Below, one piece after another: positions 27,205 to 37,900 of a stretch of DNA of 64,000 nucleotides. Position numbers and translations under genes: made by a program. Origin of the DNA: Fulvivirga ligni. Its GTDB lineage: Bacteria > Bacteroidota > Bacteroidia > Cytophagales > Cyclobacteriaceae. Position 1 is the first letter of the stretch. Every line of letters begins with the position of its first letter. The notes below the pieces were generated by a model that was given only the letters and a program-made list of their open reading frames with translations, was not told the origin of the DNA and searched no databases. Where the stretch lies: the NCBI RefSeq assembly GCF_021389935.1, contig NZ_CP089979.1, positions 5,499,001-5,563,000 on the forward strand, in the 5' to 3' direction.

Positions 27205-28227
27205 ATGACCTATCTATTATTTATCACCGGTTTACTTTGTACAATAATTACAATATACGATATGATCTACACTATACTAGCACCCCGTGGGGCTGGTTTC
27301 ATAGCGGATAGGATTTCAAGAAAAGTCTGGCGATTTGCCCTTACACTGGCCTCCCATGATGGTAGAAGTAAGATGCTTAGGTTTATCGGACCTCTAAACT
27401 TATTATTCATATTACTGACCTGGATCATTCTGCTATGGTTAAGCAATACTTTAATGGTTTATTCTGACCCTCATTCTTTATGGTCTTCCTCTGATAATGA
27501 ATACGTTCAAGGCTTTGTGGAAAGTTTATATTTTACATCATATGTGTTATCCTCAATGGGCAGTGGTGACTACACACCAGCATCTGACTGGTGGCTGATA
27601 TACACCGGTTTCATCTCCTATACAGGGGTAGTATTCATAAGTTTGGGTATATCGTTCTTGCTTCCAGTAATAGAGGCCATAATACTAAAAAGAAAGGTGA
27701 GCGTAATAATTAACGGATTAGGTAAAAATCCAAAGCAAATTTTAAACAACTATAAGCATGAAAACTTTAAATCATTTTGTCAAAAATTAGAAGATCTAGA
27801 GCCCGAGTTAATAAAATTAGCACAAAACCACCTAGCCTATCCTGTGATACATTACTTTCATTCTGAAAATCTCTATGAATCTCTTTCAGTGCAACTAGTA
27901 ACACTAGATGAAACCATGTCAGTCATCTTATATAAAATTAAGGATGAAAACATTGAAAACAGACTTGTTGTAGAACGATGTTACAAAGCAATGACCTATT
28001 ATCTATCTACTCTGGCCGCGGCATTCATTGAACCAAAAGATGATGAGCCAGAACGCCCCAATACAAATTACCTCAATGACATTAGCAAATCAGATGCTGC
28101 TCTGAGTAATAGTGATGATACAAGCTTAAGTGACAGAAGAAAATTACTATTGGCCTACTTACAAAATGATGGTTGGAGCTGGGACGACATCGAGCAAGAA
28201 AAGGATGAAATTAAATTGAGTAAGTGA
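27205..28227 (+). CDS. Two-TM potassium-channel-like membrane protein
   Basis: 340 residues. Hydrophobic segments lie at about 1-26, 61-85 and 131-158. A pore-loop-like stretch (FVESLYFTSYVLSSMGSGDYTP, split by the filter) precedes the last helix. The filter reads SMGSGDYTP (117-125) where K+ channels have TVGYGD or TxGFGD, so the G-x-G-D frame is kept but the Tyr is replaced by Ser. The remaining 180 residues are cytoplasmic and unrecognised, with an acidic end. It is probably an ion channel of the Ion_trans_2 class with altered selectivity. No partner gene is adjacent. Confidence 0.65.
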   Translation: MTYLLFITGLLCTIITIYDMIYTILAPRGAGFIADRISRKVWRFALTLASHDGRSKMLRFIGPLNLLFILLTWIILLWLSNTLMVYSDPHSLWSSSDNEYVQGFVESLYFTSYVLSSMGSGDYTPASDWWLIYTGFISYTGVVFISLGISFLLPVIEAIILKRKVSVIINGLGKNPKQILNNYKHENFKSFCQKLEDLEPELIKLAQNHLAYPVIHYFHSENLYESLSVQLVTLDETMSVILYKIKDENIENRLVVERCYKAMTYYLSTLAAAFIEPKDDEPERPNTNYLNDISKSDAALSNSDDTSLSDRRKLLLAYLQNDGWSWDDIEQEKDEIKLSK

Positions 28228-28576
28228 AAATAAATCGTTGTAGATGGTACATTAATTTTTTTCTCATTTTATTTATTAACTCTAATTCCCACTTTCATAG
28301 TTTCCTAAGACATACTAACAACTACCACACAAAGACCCGATACCATTACCTAGATCATTTCTATTAATACCCTATGCAGCTTCCAAGTACCAACATGCAA
28401 ATAGGAGTTAGCAACATTTAAGACCAAGAGCGTCCTGTATGACTAATTATTAAAAGCTTAATATAAATCAGATCAATAATCTGCTTTAACACTTGCTGCA
28501 AGTGGACAGCTTTTCATTTATAATCATAATATGATTAACCTAGAGCGGATTATACAATCTTGAGATTTGTAGCGGT
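28228..28576. other. Non-coding stretch between convergent genes
   Basis: 349 bases between the 3' ends of the channel gene and the desaturase-like gene. No gene and no strong terminator were identified. Confidence 0.35.
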
Positions 28577-30007
28577 TTAACTAAGCCCTTCAAAATGTCC
28601 CTTAAACACCTGTTGAGCAGCGTGAAACCCGCACATACCATGAACACCCCCTCCTGGTGGTGTTGATGATGAACATAAGTAAATTTGTGAATTGGACGTA
28701 TTATAGGGAGAAATTTTCATCACAGGTCGGGTGAAGAGTTGGGTAATGTCTTGTTTGCCACCGTTAATGTCTCCTCCGATAATATTGGGATTAAAGGCTT
28801 GCATTTCTTTAGTATTCTTGGTGGACCGAGCTAGAATGATCTTTTTAAATCCTGGTGCAACTTGTTCTATCTGATTTTCAATCGCTTCTGTTCGATCCTC
28901 AGTACTTCCATTAGGCACATGGCAATAGGCCCATGCAGTATGTTTTCCCTTCGGCGCACGAGTTTCATCAAACACTGTATGCTGAACTAAAAGAACATAT
29001 GGAGCATTTGTAAGTCGTCCTTCATTACAGCTTTTTTCAGATTCTTTAAGTTCTGCTGTAGAATATCCTAAGTGGATTGTACCTGCTTTACGGCACTTTT
29101 CATTGGTAAAGGGAATAGGATCATCTAAGGCCCAGTCCACCTTAAAAATTCCCGCGCCATATTGAAAATTGCTTAGTCTTTTACGGTAGAAATTACTCAA
29201 ATTAGTATTTCTGATTTTAAGCAGTTGTTTAGGGGTTACATCACAAATATAAGTTTTGGCACTTGGCACCTGTCTCATATCAGTAACAGGAGCATTCAGC
29301 ACCAGCTCTCCTCCCATAGATTCATAATAGGAAACTAAGGCGTTAATAATGGATTTTGCACCACCTTCAGGAAAAGGCCAGTTATATTTATGTGCCATGC
29401 AACTTAGCACTAGCCCGAATGCGCTGGAAGCCCACGCATCTAAAGGTAAAGTAGCGTGAGCAGAGGCGCCATAAAAAAAGGCTTTTGTTTTTTCATTTTG
29501 AAAGTAATGGTTACTTAACCGCTCTGCTGATAGCATAGCTTTGAGTCCAAACTGTATAAAATCTAATGGATGTTTGGGAATGGTAAGTGGCCCTAGCATG
29601 TCAGGGGCTATGCCTTCCCATTTTTTAGTAAGATTATCAAAAATATGGCAATAAGCTTTCTGATCTACACCCAATTGGGCAGCTGTTTGAGAAACGTCTG
29701 CATAGGCCGCCAATGCACTCCCATCCAAAAATGGATGAGCATATGGAATTTCTGGAAAAATCCATTTTAGACCATGTTTTTCCAACGGAAGGGTTTTTAA
29801 AAAAGGAGATGCAAAAGCCATTGGATGAATAGCCGACCCCGTATCATGTAAGAAACCGGGTAAGGTCAATGATTCGGTTTTCGTGGAACCACCAGGAATA
29901 CTCCCACCCTCATAAATAATGGTTTTGAGTCCGTGCTGCTGCAGATAAATGGCTGCTGAAAGTCCATTGACGCCACTTCCTAAAATAATGCAATCGTAAT
30001 GCTTCAT
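28577..30007 (-). CDS. FAD-dependent oxidoreductase, phytoene desaturase-like
   Basis: 476 residues. The N-terminal dinucleotide motif IILGSGVNGLSAAIYL (G10, G12, G15) and EGGSIPGGSTKTE match the CrtI/phytoene dehydrogenase-related superfamily. The C-terminal GGGVHGMCGFHAAQQV is the second conserved FAD-site motif. Substrate is not readable; carotenoid, sterol or quinone-type compounds are possible. It shares a base with the stop of the NmrA-like gene (ATG overlaps TGA at 30007), so the two are translated together. There are no other carotenoid genes here, so a pigment role is not supported by context. Confidence 0.82.
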   Translation of the reverse strand: MKHYDCIILGSGVNGLSAAIYLQQHGLKTIIYEGGSIPGGSTKTESLTLPGFLHDTGSAIHPMAFASPFLKTLPLEKHGLKWIFPEIPYAHPFLDGSALAAYADVSQTAAQLGVDQKAYCHIFDNLTKKWEGIAPDMLGPLTIPKHPLDFIQFGLKAMLSAERLSNHYFQNEKTKAFFYGASAHATLPLDAWASSAFGLVLSCMAHKYNWPFPEGGAKSIINALVSYYESMGGELVLNAPVTDMRQVPSAKTYICDVTPKQLLKIRNTNLSNFYRKRLSNFQYGAGIFKVDWALDDPIPFTNEKCRKAGTIHLGYSTAELKESEKSCNEGRLTNAPYVLLVQHTVFDETRAPKGKHTAWAYCHVPNGSTEDRTEAIENQIEQVAPGFKKIILARSTKNTKEMQAFNPNIIGGDINGGKQDITQLFTRPVMKISPYNTSNSQIYLCSSSTPPGGGVHGMCGFHAAQQVFKGHFEGLS

Positions 30008-30876
30008 CAGGGTAGATCATTTTCATCTATTGTATTGAGATATTCTTCAAAGGTGATGCTACCATTCTTTTCGCCAATCATATCATGTGTAATGATATAT
30101 TTAAAAAAACCTATTTTCTCATGTAAATTTTTATCAAAAATCTGCGGTAGTACCGCACCTACATTCGCTACAGTATGAGGAACTTTAATAACTTTACCTC
30201 CAAATCGGTCTTGTACCATCTTGGCCATTTCATAACGGGTATGAATTCGTGGACCTCCGATTATATGTACCCCAGTATTTTTATTTTTTAAAGTCCTGAT
30301 TACCACTTCTGCCATATCTCCCTGTGCAATACTATTTGTTTTTGCTTCACCTTCTCCAATAATTGGGATGACCTGGTGCTTCGCCATGATTGCTAAATCG
30401 TGTAAGCCGGAATAAAAACCCACTGGCCTTAGAATACAATGATTAATTTTTGAATTCTGAAGACTTTCTTCAAAATGTTTGTGGCTCCTAGGAATTGCAA
30501 ACTCGTCATTGTTCCCTGCCTCTTTTATAGATATATATATATAGTAGGATACTTTATTTTCAATAGCGTCTGAAAGTATTTCAGCATTTGCAAGATAATC
30601 AACTTCATAAAACGAATCTGCGGAATTTGAAAAGAGGCTAACGCTCTTACCCATGCCCGAAATTACAGTACTTATACCGTCAGTAATCCCCACAACACTC
30701 TTTGGATTCTCAACCGGATCTGCAATCCAAATATCATCGGTATAAGGTTTAAGCTTTTCTAAACCGCTAGAAGAGGTGGTATGACCTCTGAACGGAATAG
30801 CATCTCGCTTTAGTCTTTTAGCAATTTCCAAACCCAAAGATCCGGATGCTCCCATTAGTAATATATTTGCTTGCAT
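30007..30876 (-). CDS. NmrA-like NAD(P)-binding protein
   Basis: 289 residues of the atypical short-chain dehydrogenase fold. The start ILLMGASGSLGLEIAKRL carries the GxxGxxG cofactor motif (G9, G12, G15), and a NmrA/HSCARG-like organisation follows. The usual YxxxK catalytic pair is not evident, so it may sense or bind a cofactor rather than act as a dehydrogenase. Upstream of and coupled to the FAD-dependent oxidoreductase gene, so it probably acts with it. Confidence 0.75.
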   Translation of the reverse strand: MQANILLMGASGSLGLEIAKRLKRDAIPFRGHTTSSSGLEKLKPYTDDIWIADPVENPKSVVGITDGISTVISGMGKSVSLFSNSADSFYEVDYLANAEILSDAIENKVSYYIYISIKEAGNNDEFAIPRSHKHFEESLQNSKINHCILRPVGFYSGLHDLAIMAKHQVIPIIGEGEAKTNSIAQGDMAEVVIRTLKNKNTGVHIIGGPRIHTRYEMAKMVQDRFGGKVIKVPHTVANVGAVLPQIFDKNLHEKIGFFKYIITHDMIGEKNGSITFEEYLNTIDENDLP

Positions 30877-31126
30877 ACTATTGTAGATGGATAATATAAT
30901 ATGAACATGAACTTACATTATTGTTATAAGGTTCAACTATGACAGCTAACACCCGTAGATTCCATTCAGCCATAAGAAGATAAGCCTCAAAATTCTTAGA
31001 CCATCAGTAATAAGACAACTGTGCTTTCTAAATGTTATATTAAATAAAATTCTCCCATAGTCAGTCTAGGTTAGCTTAAATATCAAGTTACAGAACCGCC
31101 GGATTTTACTTAAGCACCAAATGTGT

Positions 31127-32983
31127 TTAGGAATACTTTTTAACTTCTTCTACTAGATGTAAATAGCTAATTCCTGCATCACCTAAAAGCTTATCCATAG
31201 AACCAGATCGAGAAATCTTTTCTACAGCCATTTTTTTGATGATTTTAGAATTGATTGTCCCATTTAAGGCTGAGCCGATAAAATCTCCCATTCCACCATG
31301 AGCAAAATGATCCTCAATTGAAATTATTATTGGTCGTTCAGTTTCCTTAAGGCAATTATTTAGTGTTTTCTTGTCGATTGGATTAATTGAGTAACAATCT
31401 ACGACTCTCACATGAATTCCATCAGCCTCCAAACTATCTGCAGCTTTGAGTGCTTCGAAAACTGTTATACCCGTTGCTACAATGGTTAAAAGGTCATTTG
31501 ATGTCTTTCGTAACACCTTGGATCCTCCAATTCTAAACTCATCGAGATTTGAATAAATAATTGGTGTTTCCGGACGTAAAATACGCATATAGCTAAAACC
31601 TTCATGCATTAAGGTTAATGGCATAAGTTTAGTAACCGCCATAGCATCAGCTGGTTGTAAAATTATTGTGTCAGGAATGGCTCCAAACAGAGCTATATCT
31701 TCCAGTGCCATTTGGGAAGGTCCATCTTCTCCTATAGAAACACCTACATGGGTACCTATAAATTTTATATTTGCATTGGATACTCTCGCCATGCGTATTT
31801 GATCAGCGGCTCTCGTAAGAAAGGCTCCAAAAGTTACGACAAATGGCACTTTCCCCAGACGAGATAATCCTACGGCTGCAGAAACCATATTTTGCTCAGC
31901 TATAAAACACTCCACAAAACGTTCAGGTAGTGTCTCGCAAAATTTTTCAGTGTAAGTTGAATTTTTGACATCTGCATCTAAAACCCACAGGTCGGACCTT
32001 TGCTTACCTAATCCTGCAAGAAACTCACCAAAGACCTTCCTCAAGCTAGTTTTTTCACCGGGATTGAAGGAAAAATCCAATGAGACATCATCATTTTTAA
32101 GAGTTTCACCCTCAGTGACGTGAACTCTCTTCAACTCAAACTTTAACTGGTCATCTACATTCCCAATTTCTTCAAGTGCATTTTTCAACTGTTCATTATC
32201 AAGCCCCTTACCATGCCATTGATCAGAATTTTCTAAAAATGAAACCCCTTTACCTTTGTAAGTTTTCATTATGATAATCGTGGGGCTACCATCATTATTA
32301 GCAACAGCCGTTTGTAGAGCCTGATCACATGCTAGCATGTCATGTCCATCAATTGTAATTACTTTAAACCCAAAAGCACGAAAGCGATTTTCATAGGATA
32401 CTAAATTATGACCAAACATGGTTTCCCCGCTTTGAGCTAGTCTATTTATATCGGCAATTGCAATAAGATTATCTAACTGATGGTAAGAAGCAAAGTTAGC
32501 AGCTTCCCAATTCTGTCCCTCAGACAACTCACCATCTCCAAGCAGTGCAAATGTTTTAAATGTTTTATTCTCCCTTTTTGCCAATAAAGCTAAACCTGCT
32601 GCAACAGAAAGTCCCTGCCCCAAAGAACCTGTAGCGGCTTCTGTAAACTTAAAATCTGGAACAGGATGACCTTGAAATCGGCTTCCAAACTTACGCAGTG
32701 TCTTTAACTCCTCTAAGGGATAAGCACCTGCGACTCCAAACAAAGTATATAATAATGGGGCCGCATGACCCTTTGACAATACAAAACGATCATTATTACT
32801 ATTTAAGGGGTTTTTAAGATCATACTTAATGTATTTATCAAATAAAACAGTGGTTATGTCTACAGCAGACAAACAGGAGGTGGGGTGACCAGACCCCGCT
32901 GCTGTAGTAGATATTAAGCACCATTTTCTTACTACCGCCGCTTTACGATTCCATAATTCTACTAATTCTGATTGGCTTTTCAT
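31127..32983 (-). CDS. tkt: Transketolase, full length
   Basis: 618 residues containing the N-terminal thiamine-diphosphate domain (GHPTSCLSA, GDGELSEGQNWEAANFAS about 150-167), the pyrimidine-binding domain (ADVKNSTYTEKF, FIAEQNMVSAAVGLS, about 345-375) and the C-terminal domain. The length matches animal-type transketolases (about 620) more than typical bacterial ones (about 660). It moves two-carbon units in the non-oxidative pentose phosphate pathway, but sits among element cargo rather than beside the chromosomal zwf-pgl. A role for a second copy is not evident. It could be a related diphosphate enzyme, but the active-site motifs look complete. Confidence 0.88.
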   Translation of the reverse strand: MKSQSELVELWNRKAAVVRKWCLISTTAAGSGHPTSCLSAVDITTVLFDKYIKYDLKNPLNSNNDRFVLSKGHAAPLLYTLFGVAGAYPLEELKTLRKFGSRFQGHPVPDFKFTEAATGSLGQGLSVAAGLALLAKRENKTFKTFALLGDGELSEGQNWEAANFASYHQLDNLIAIADINRLAQSGETMFGHNLVSYENRFRAFGFKVITIDGHDMLACDQALQTAVANNDGSPTIIIMKTYKGKGVSFLENSDQWHGKGLDNEQLKNALEEIGNVDDQLKFELKRVHVTEGETLKNDDVSLDFSFNPGEKTSLRKVFGEFLAGLGKQRSDLWVLDADVKNSTYTEKFCETLPERFVECFIAEQNMVSAAVGLSRLGKVPFVVTFGAFLTRAADQIRMARVSNANIKFIGTHVGVSIGEDGPSQMALEDIALFGAIPDTIILQPADAMAVTKLMPLTLMHEGFSYMRILRPETPIIYSNLDEFRIGGSKVLRKTSNDLLTIVATGITVFEALKAADSLEADGIHVRVVDCYSINPIDKKTLNNCLKETERPIIISIEDHFAHGGMGDFIGSALNGTINSKIIKKMAVEKISRSGSMDKLLGDAGISYLHLVEEVKKYS

Positions 32984-33454
32984 AGGAAGGTATTTTGAAG
33001 ATTAGGTTGAGATAACAAATCATCATTTCCTTGAGTAATTCGTATTGTCCTATCTTAAAATCAATAACAGGATAATTGCAAAACAGTTATGTTTTTATAA
33101 CATAATTTTGCAATTACAGCTAGTAAAAAATGGAACCTTGACTTAAATTTTCTCATTATTTTGTATGCCTAAAAAATGAGCTGTGATGATCATAATATAA
33201 ACAGGCGGGATCAGGCGAGATTGGTCATATTATAGTGAATAAGAAGTCTCATTCATCAATTCCAAGGATGTATTTCAGAATTTCAATTTATTAAATTATT
33301 CACAAACTTTGTAAATAAGGGAGAAACATCCCTTTATACCCAGGAGCCAATCTAACTATGTCACACTAACTCATAATGAAAGGCCTAACGTAGTGTTATA
33401 AGCGAATGATGTATCAGTAGAGTCAAATGATCTACTGGACCTGCTACATTTGAT
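32984..33454. other. Non-coding stretch between transketolase and the insertion sequence
   Basis: 471 AT-rich bases with no gene. It contains the palindrome at 33076-33113, which lies 93-130 bases before the transketolase ATG. The segment ends at the left inverted repeat of the insertion sequence. Nothing else was identified. Confidence 0.4.
33076..33113. promoter_or_regulatory. 38-bp interrupted palindrome upstream of transketolase
   Basis: TTGCAAAA (33076-33083) pairs with TTTTGCAA (33106-33113), and GTTAT (33086-33090) with ATAAC (33097-33101). It could be an operator for the transketolase gene or a hairpin terminator-like element; no U-tract supports termination. Confidence 0.4.
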
Positions 33455-33495
33455 TGGACAGTAAGTTAAGCGCTTTTGAGTTAAATTTACTAAAT

Positions 33496-33810
33496 ATGAA
33501 AAGAGCAAGAAGAGAGTTTGACAAGGAGTTTAAACAAATGGCAGTGAACCTGTGTCTGTCAGGAAAAAGTACAAGGGAAGTAGCTAATGAGCTTGGTTTA
33601 AGAACTGAACTGGTTACCCGATGGAAACGTGAATACAATGAGTACAAAGAAGGTAGTTTTTCAGGTCACGGTAAGCAGAATTTAACCTCAGAACAAAAGG
33701 AGATAGCCCGTTTAAAACGAGAACTGCATGAAGCCCAGCTAGAAAGGGATATCTTAAAAAAGGCAGTAAGCATCTTCTCCAAGGGAGACAACAAATATTC
33801 CGGTTCATAA
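33496..33810 (+). CDS. IS3-family transposase OrfA
   Basis: 104 residues from ATG at 33496; the frame is open from a TTG at 33454 inside the left repeat, which is not a plausible start. It has a HTH (FKQMAVNLCLSGKSTREVAN, ELGLRTELVTRWKREY) and a C-terminal leucine-zipper-like helix (ARLKRELHEAQLERDILKKA), as expected for the DNA-binding part of the IS3 transposase. Most copies are expected to be read with a -1 frameshift at 33756-33762 to give OrfAB. Confidence 0.92.
   Translation: MKRARREFDKEFKQMAVNLCLSGKSTREVANELGLRTELVTRWKREYNEYKEGSFSGHGKQNLTSEQKEIARLKRELHEAQLERDILKKAVSIFSKGDNKYSGS
33756..33762 (+). other. Programmed -1 frameshift site (A-AAA-AAG)
   Basis: The heptamer AAAAAAG lies with AAA and AAG as zero-frame codons of orfA. 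A -1 shift enters the orfB frame, which stays open from 33762 through the orfB ATG (33843); residues FIKEYNHKFGVERM then join smoothly to the integrase domain. This is the classical IS3-family slippery sequence. Confidence 0.85.
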
Positions 33811-33842
33811 AGGAATACAACCACAAATTTGGTGTTGAGAGG

Positions 33843-34667
33843 ATGTGTAAAGTACTTAAAGTCAGTAGAAGTGGTTTCTATAATTGGAGCAACAGAAGGC
33901 CATCAATGAGAAAGCTGGAGAACGAAAAGGTATCCGCATGTATCAGGACTATACATAGCAATAGTAGAGGAAGGTATGGTAGCCCCAAAATCACCGAGGA
34001 GTTACGAGACCTGGGTTGGCGTATTTCTCGCCCCAGAGTGGCAAGAATCATGCGTGAGCAGGGCATTAGAAGTATTATTTGCAGAAAGTTCAGAGGAACT
34101 ACCACCCAATCAAGACACAACTATCCAGTAGCTAAAAACCTGTTAAACAGAGATTTTCAGACAAAACTTCCGGGGCATAAATGGGTTTCTGATATTACCT
34201 ACATCCCCACTAATCAAGGCTGGATGTATTTAACCATCATAATGGATTTGTACGATCGAAAGATTATAGGATGGTCATTGAGTAGGTCTATGGCCTGCCA
34301 TGATACAATATGGCCAGCCTGGAGAATGGCTTTAATTAATAGGCCAACAACAAACCAATTAATATTTCATTCCGACCGGGGAGTTCAGTATGCCACCTAT
34401 TCCTTTTCAGATCACCTCAAAAGTAAGGGTATACAACAAAGCATGAGTAGAAAAGGTAATTGCTGGGATAATGCCGTGGCCGAAAATTTCTTTAAGATAC
34501 TGAAGTCAGAACTGGTCAAGCATACCAATTTCTATAGTATTCTTCAAGCCAAGAATGACCTGTTCGAATTCATAGAAATATGGTATAATAGAAAAAGAAA
34601 ACATTCACACTTAGGATATAAAACGCCTGAACAATTTAATAATCATAACTATTCAAAATGTGCTTAA
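33843..34667 (+). CDS. IS3-family transposase OrfB (DDE integrase domain)
   Basis: 274 residues from the internal ATG; the frame is open back to 33762, so the natural product is probably the OrfAB fusion. Catalytic residues are visible: Asp in WVSDITYIPT, Asp in IFHSDRGVQYA and Glu in NAVAENFFKILKSEL. It ends 11 bases before the right inverted repeat. Complete by all visible criteria. Confidence 0.94.
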   Translation: MCKVLKVSRSGFYNWSNRRPSMRKLENEKVSACIRTIHSNSRGRYGSPKITEELRDLGWRISRPRVARIMREQGIRSIICRKFRGTTTQSRHNYPVAKNLLNRDFQTKLPGHKWVSDITYIPTNQGWMYLTIIMDLYDRKIIGWSLSRSMACHDTIWPAWRMALINRPTTNQLIFHSDRGVQYATYSFSDHLKSKGIQQSMSRKGNCWDNAVAENFFKILKSELVKHTNFYSILQAKNDLFEFIEIWYNRKRKHSHLGYKTPEQFNNHNYSKCA

Positions 34668-34953
34668 CTTATTGTCCAGTTTTTTGTTGCAAATCCACTA
34701 CTAAAGATTTACATTATTGCTAAAAGGGAAAAAATTTCAGATTAAGTGCAATAACACAAAATCTAATTTTAATCCTTTTATAGGCATTTCAAATTATTTC
34801 AATTATGCGTGTAAAAGTAAATTATCACCATTATACTCGATAAATCTTATAAATAAGTTAAGAATAAACATTTACGTATCTTTATACTTATAAACATTGG
34901 CAAGTATCATCATTACATGTGGTACTTCAAAACCTACACATAACGATTTCCTT

Positions 34954-37900
34954 ATGCCTTCATCACAGAACCCATTGATCATTGGAATTGGCGCCTCGGC
35001 AGGAGGACTAAAAGCCTTGCAGAAATTTTTTGATAGTGTGCCTGTTGATTTACCTATTGCCTATTTTGTAATACAGCATTTGGATCCTAATCATTCAAGC
35101 ATGTTGAGTGAATTACTTGGAAAAAATACTATGCTAAAAGTGGTTGATGCTTCTGATAATACATCTATATCTAGCGGCCACGTATATATTATCCCTCCAG
35201 CGAAATATATGGAGATAAGTTCAAGTATGATAAGAATAACGCCAAAGAAAGAACTAACAGGGAAACGTACAGCAATTGATCACTTTTTTAGATCTTTGGC
35301 ACGTCAATGTGGTGAGAAATGTGTAGGTATCATTCTTTCGGGATCTGGAAGTGATGGTACTGCGGGTTTAAGGGAAATTAAAGCTGCCGGGGGGTTAACA
35401 TTAGCTCAAAATCCACAATCAGCCGAGCACCAAGGCATGCCAAAATCGGCAATACAGGCTGGTGCAATAGATAAGGTAGCATTAGTAGAAGAGATGCCAT
35501 CACTCCTACTAAATTATATTAAGCACCCCCTAGCACTTAAAGAAGAAAAGCAATTAGTTGACAAAATATCTAATAATACTTTAGAACGCGTAACTGAAAT
35601 ACTAGCTATACATGAAAAATTTGAATTAAGTCAGTATAAGCCAAATACCATATATCGCAGAATCACTAGGAGAATGAGTTTAACTGGCTTTAAAGACTAT
35701 TATGACTACATACAAGAATTAGAAAGAAACGCCGACGAACGAAAACAACTGACAGAAGATCTCCTGATAAACGTGACAGATTTCTTTAGAGATAAAGAAG
35801 CCTTTGAGGTTTTACAAAAGCAGGTGATACCCGATATTATTAAAAAAGTAGATAAAGGGGAAGATATTCGTGTTTGGGTGGCTGGCTGCGCGAGTGGAGA
35901 AGAGGCTTATTCCATCGCCATTGTTATACTCGAAGCCATCGAGAAACACAATATAAAAAATGAACTTAAGATTTTTGCCACCGACATTGATGAGGGCGCT
36001 ATTAAATTGGCACGTAAAGGTGTTTATCCTTCTAGCATCATTAAAGAAATTCCCGAAAACTACATTGGTAAATACTTTATTGATCAAGGAAATGGGACTT
36101 ATCAAATCAAAAGTACAGTACGAGATCTGATTTCTTTTGCACACCAGAATGTAGCAAGCCACCCTCCTTTTTCTCACATGCATCTCATTAGTTGTAGAAA
36201 TCTTTTAATATATGTAAGGAGGAAGGTACAAGAAAAGATTCTAAATGCATTTTATTTTGCTCTAGAGGGTGACTCATTTCTTTTTCTTGGTAGCTCAGAG
36301 ACAATCAGCAATAAAACTGACTTTTTTAGATCAGTATCTAAAAAATGGAGGATATACAGAAAAATACCTGGAAGAGATAAAGAGACCTTACTTTTACATC
36401 ATCTTCATTTAGAGAAGAATAGTCCTCCCACATTATCTATTCCTTCTTATTCTGTAAGGAAATCAAAAGATGAGCTTAGTTCTAGAATTGATCTAATGCG
36501 AATCGCACTTTTGGATGCTCAACTTTCTGCTTCTGTAATTATAGATGAATCCGGGGAAATATTATATTATCATGGGAACCTGAAGCCCTTTATGAATTTT
36601 CCTATGGGTGAACCCCAAAATAATATTATGCAACTGATTCATTCTGATATTCGATCCAGACTCAGAGGTTGCCTTTACAAACTAAGAAAGAACGGCCAAA
36701 AGCAAATTTTTCATTGCTCGCTGGCTATTAGGGAAGAACCTAATACTCAAAGTGAAATAATTGTTAAATTAAGCATATTACCAAATCAAAAGTTCACTGA
36801 AGGTCAAGCCATTTTAATAACTTTTACTGAATCATCAGAAATCATTAAAGACAGAATTGATTTACCAAGTGAAGAAGAACAAAATATTAACCGAAGCCTT
36901 GAGATAGAGCTATCAGAAACTAAGGAAGAATTACAGAATACTATTGAAGAACTTGAAAGTAGCACGGAGGAACTAAAAGCTTCTCACGAAGAGGCTTTAT
37001 CTACTAATGAGGAATTACAGTCAGCCAATGAAGAGCTAGAAGCGGGGTCGGAAGAATTAAGATCTTTGAACGAAGAGTTGAGCACCGTTAACAATCAGTT
37101 GAAAGAGAAGATAGAATTATTGCAACAGACCAACAATGATATAAATAATTTTTTTTCCAGCACGGACATCCCTACCCTGTTTCTGAATACTAAATTAGAA
37201 ATTCAGCGATATACACCTGCTACAGAAAATTTACTTAAGATAGGCAGCCAAGATATCGACAGGCCAATTTCATCTTTAGGTCGAGATTTAGTAGATGATA
37301 ACTTAGTAGAGGAGTGTCATAAAGTATTAAAAAACTTTCAGCCTATACAAAAAGAAAAAGCAGGTCCAGATGATAAATGGTATATAAGAAGAATTACACC
37401 ATATCGTACGGAAGAATTAAAAATTGAAGGTGTAGTGATTTCATTTCAGGATATAACTGAAGTTAAACAGCTATCTAAAAGAGCAGAAGCCCGAGAGCGT
37501 CAGCAATTAGTGGTTGCTCAATTAGGAATGATGGCACTAGAGGGTGCAGAGCCAGAAGAAATGATGCACCAAGCCATTAGACAAGTGGCACACGTACTGA
37601 ATGCGGACTATGCCAAAATTTTAAAATACCAACCTGAAGAGCATAATTTACTACTAATTGCAGGTACAGGCTGGAATCCAAATTCAGTAGGTCATATCAC
37701 AGTGCCAGATGATTATAATTCACAGGCTGGTTATACTTTGCTTTCAAAAGAACCAATCATTGTGAAAAATCTATCAGAAGAAAAACGCTTTAAGGGACCA
37801 GAATTACTGCTCAAGCATAATGTGGTGAGTGGGATTAGCTGCCTAATCAACCATACCAAGCCTCCTTTCGGAATTATTGCAGTACACACAACTACCTACA

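Larger units (their letters stand above)
33455..34678 (+). mobile_element. IS3-family insertion sequence, apparently intact
   Basis: About 1224 bp with orfA/orfB of the IS3 type. The left end TGGACAGTAAGTTAAGC (33455-33471) is repeated inverted at the right end GCTTAACTTATTGTCCA (34662-34678), one mismatch in 17. Flanks are GAT on the left and GTT on the right, so no direct target duplication is visible. Genes appear intact, so it could be active. Confidence 0.9.

Noticed and set aside
30520-30545. TA-rich run (atatatatatata) at about 30529-30542 as a possible repeat
   Set aside because: It lies within the NmrA-like coding sequence, encoding YIYISIK, and is short; codon content explains it.
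36900-37140. Glu/Ser/Leu-rich tandem repeats in the kinase fusion as a DNA repeat
   Set aside because: The coiled-coil heptads explain the pattern at the protein level; DNA copies are not identical.
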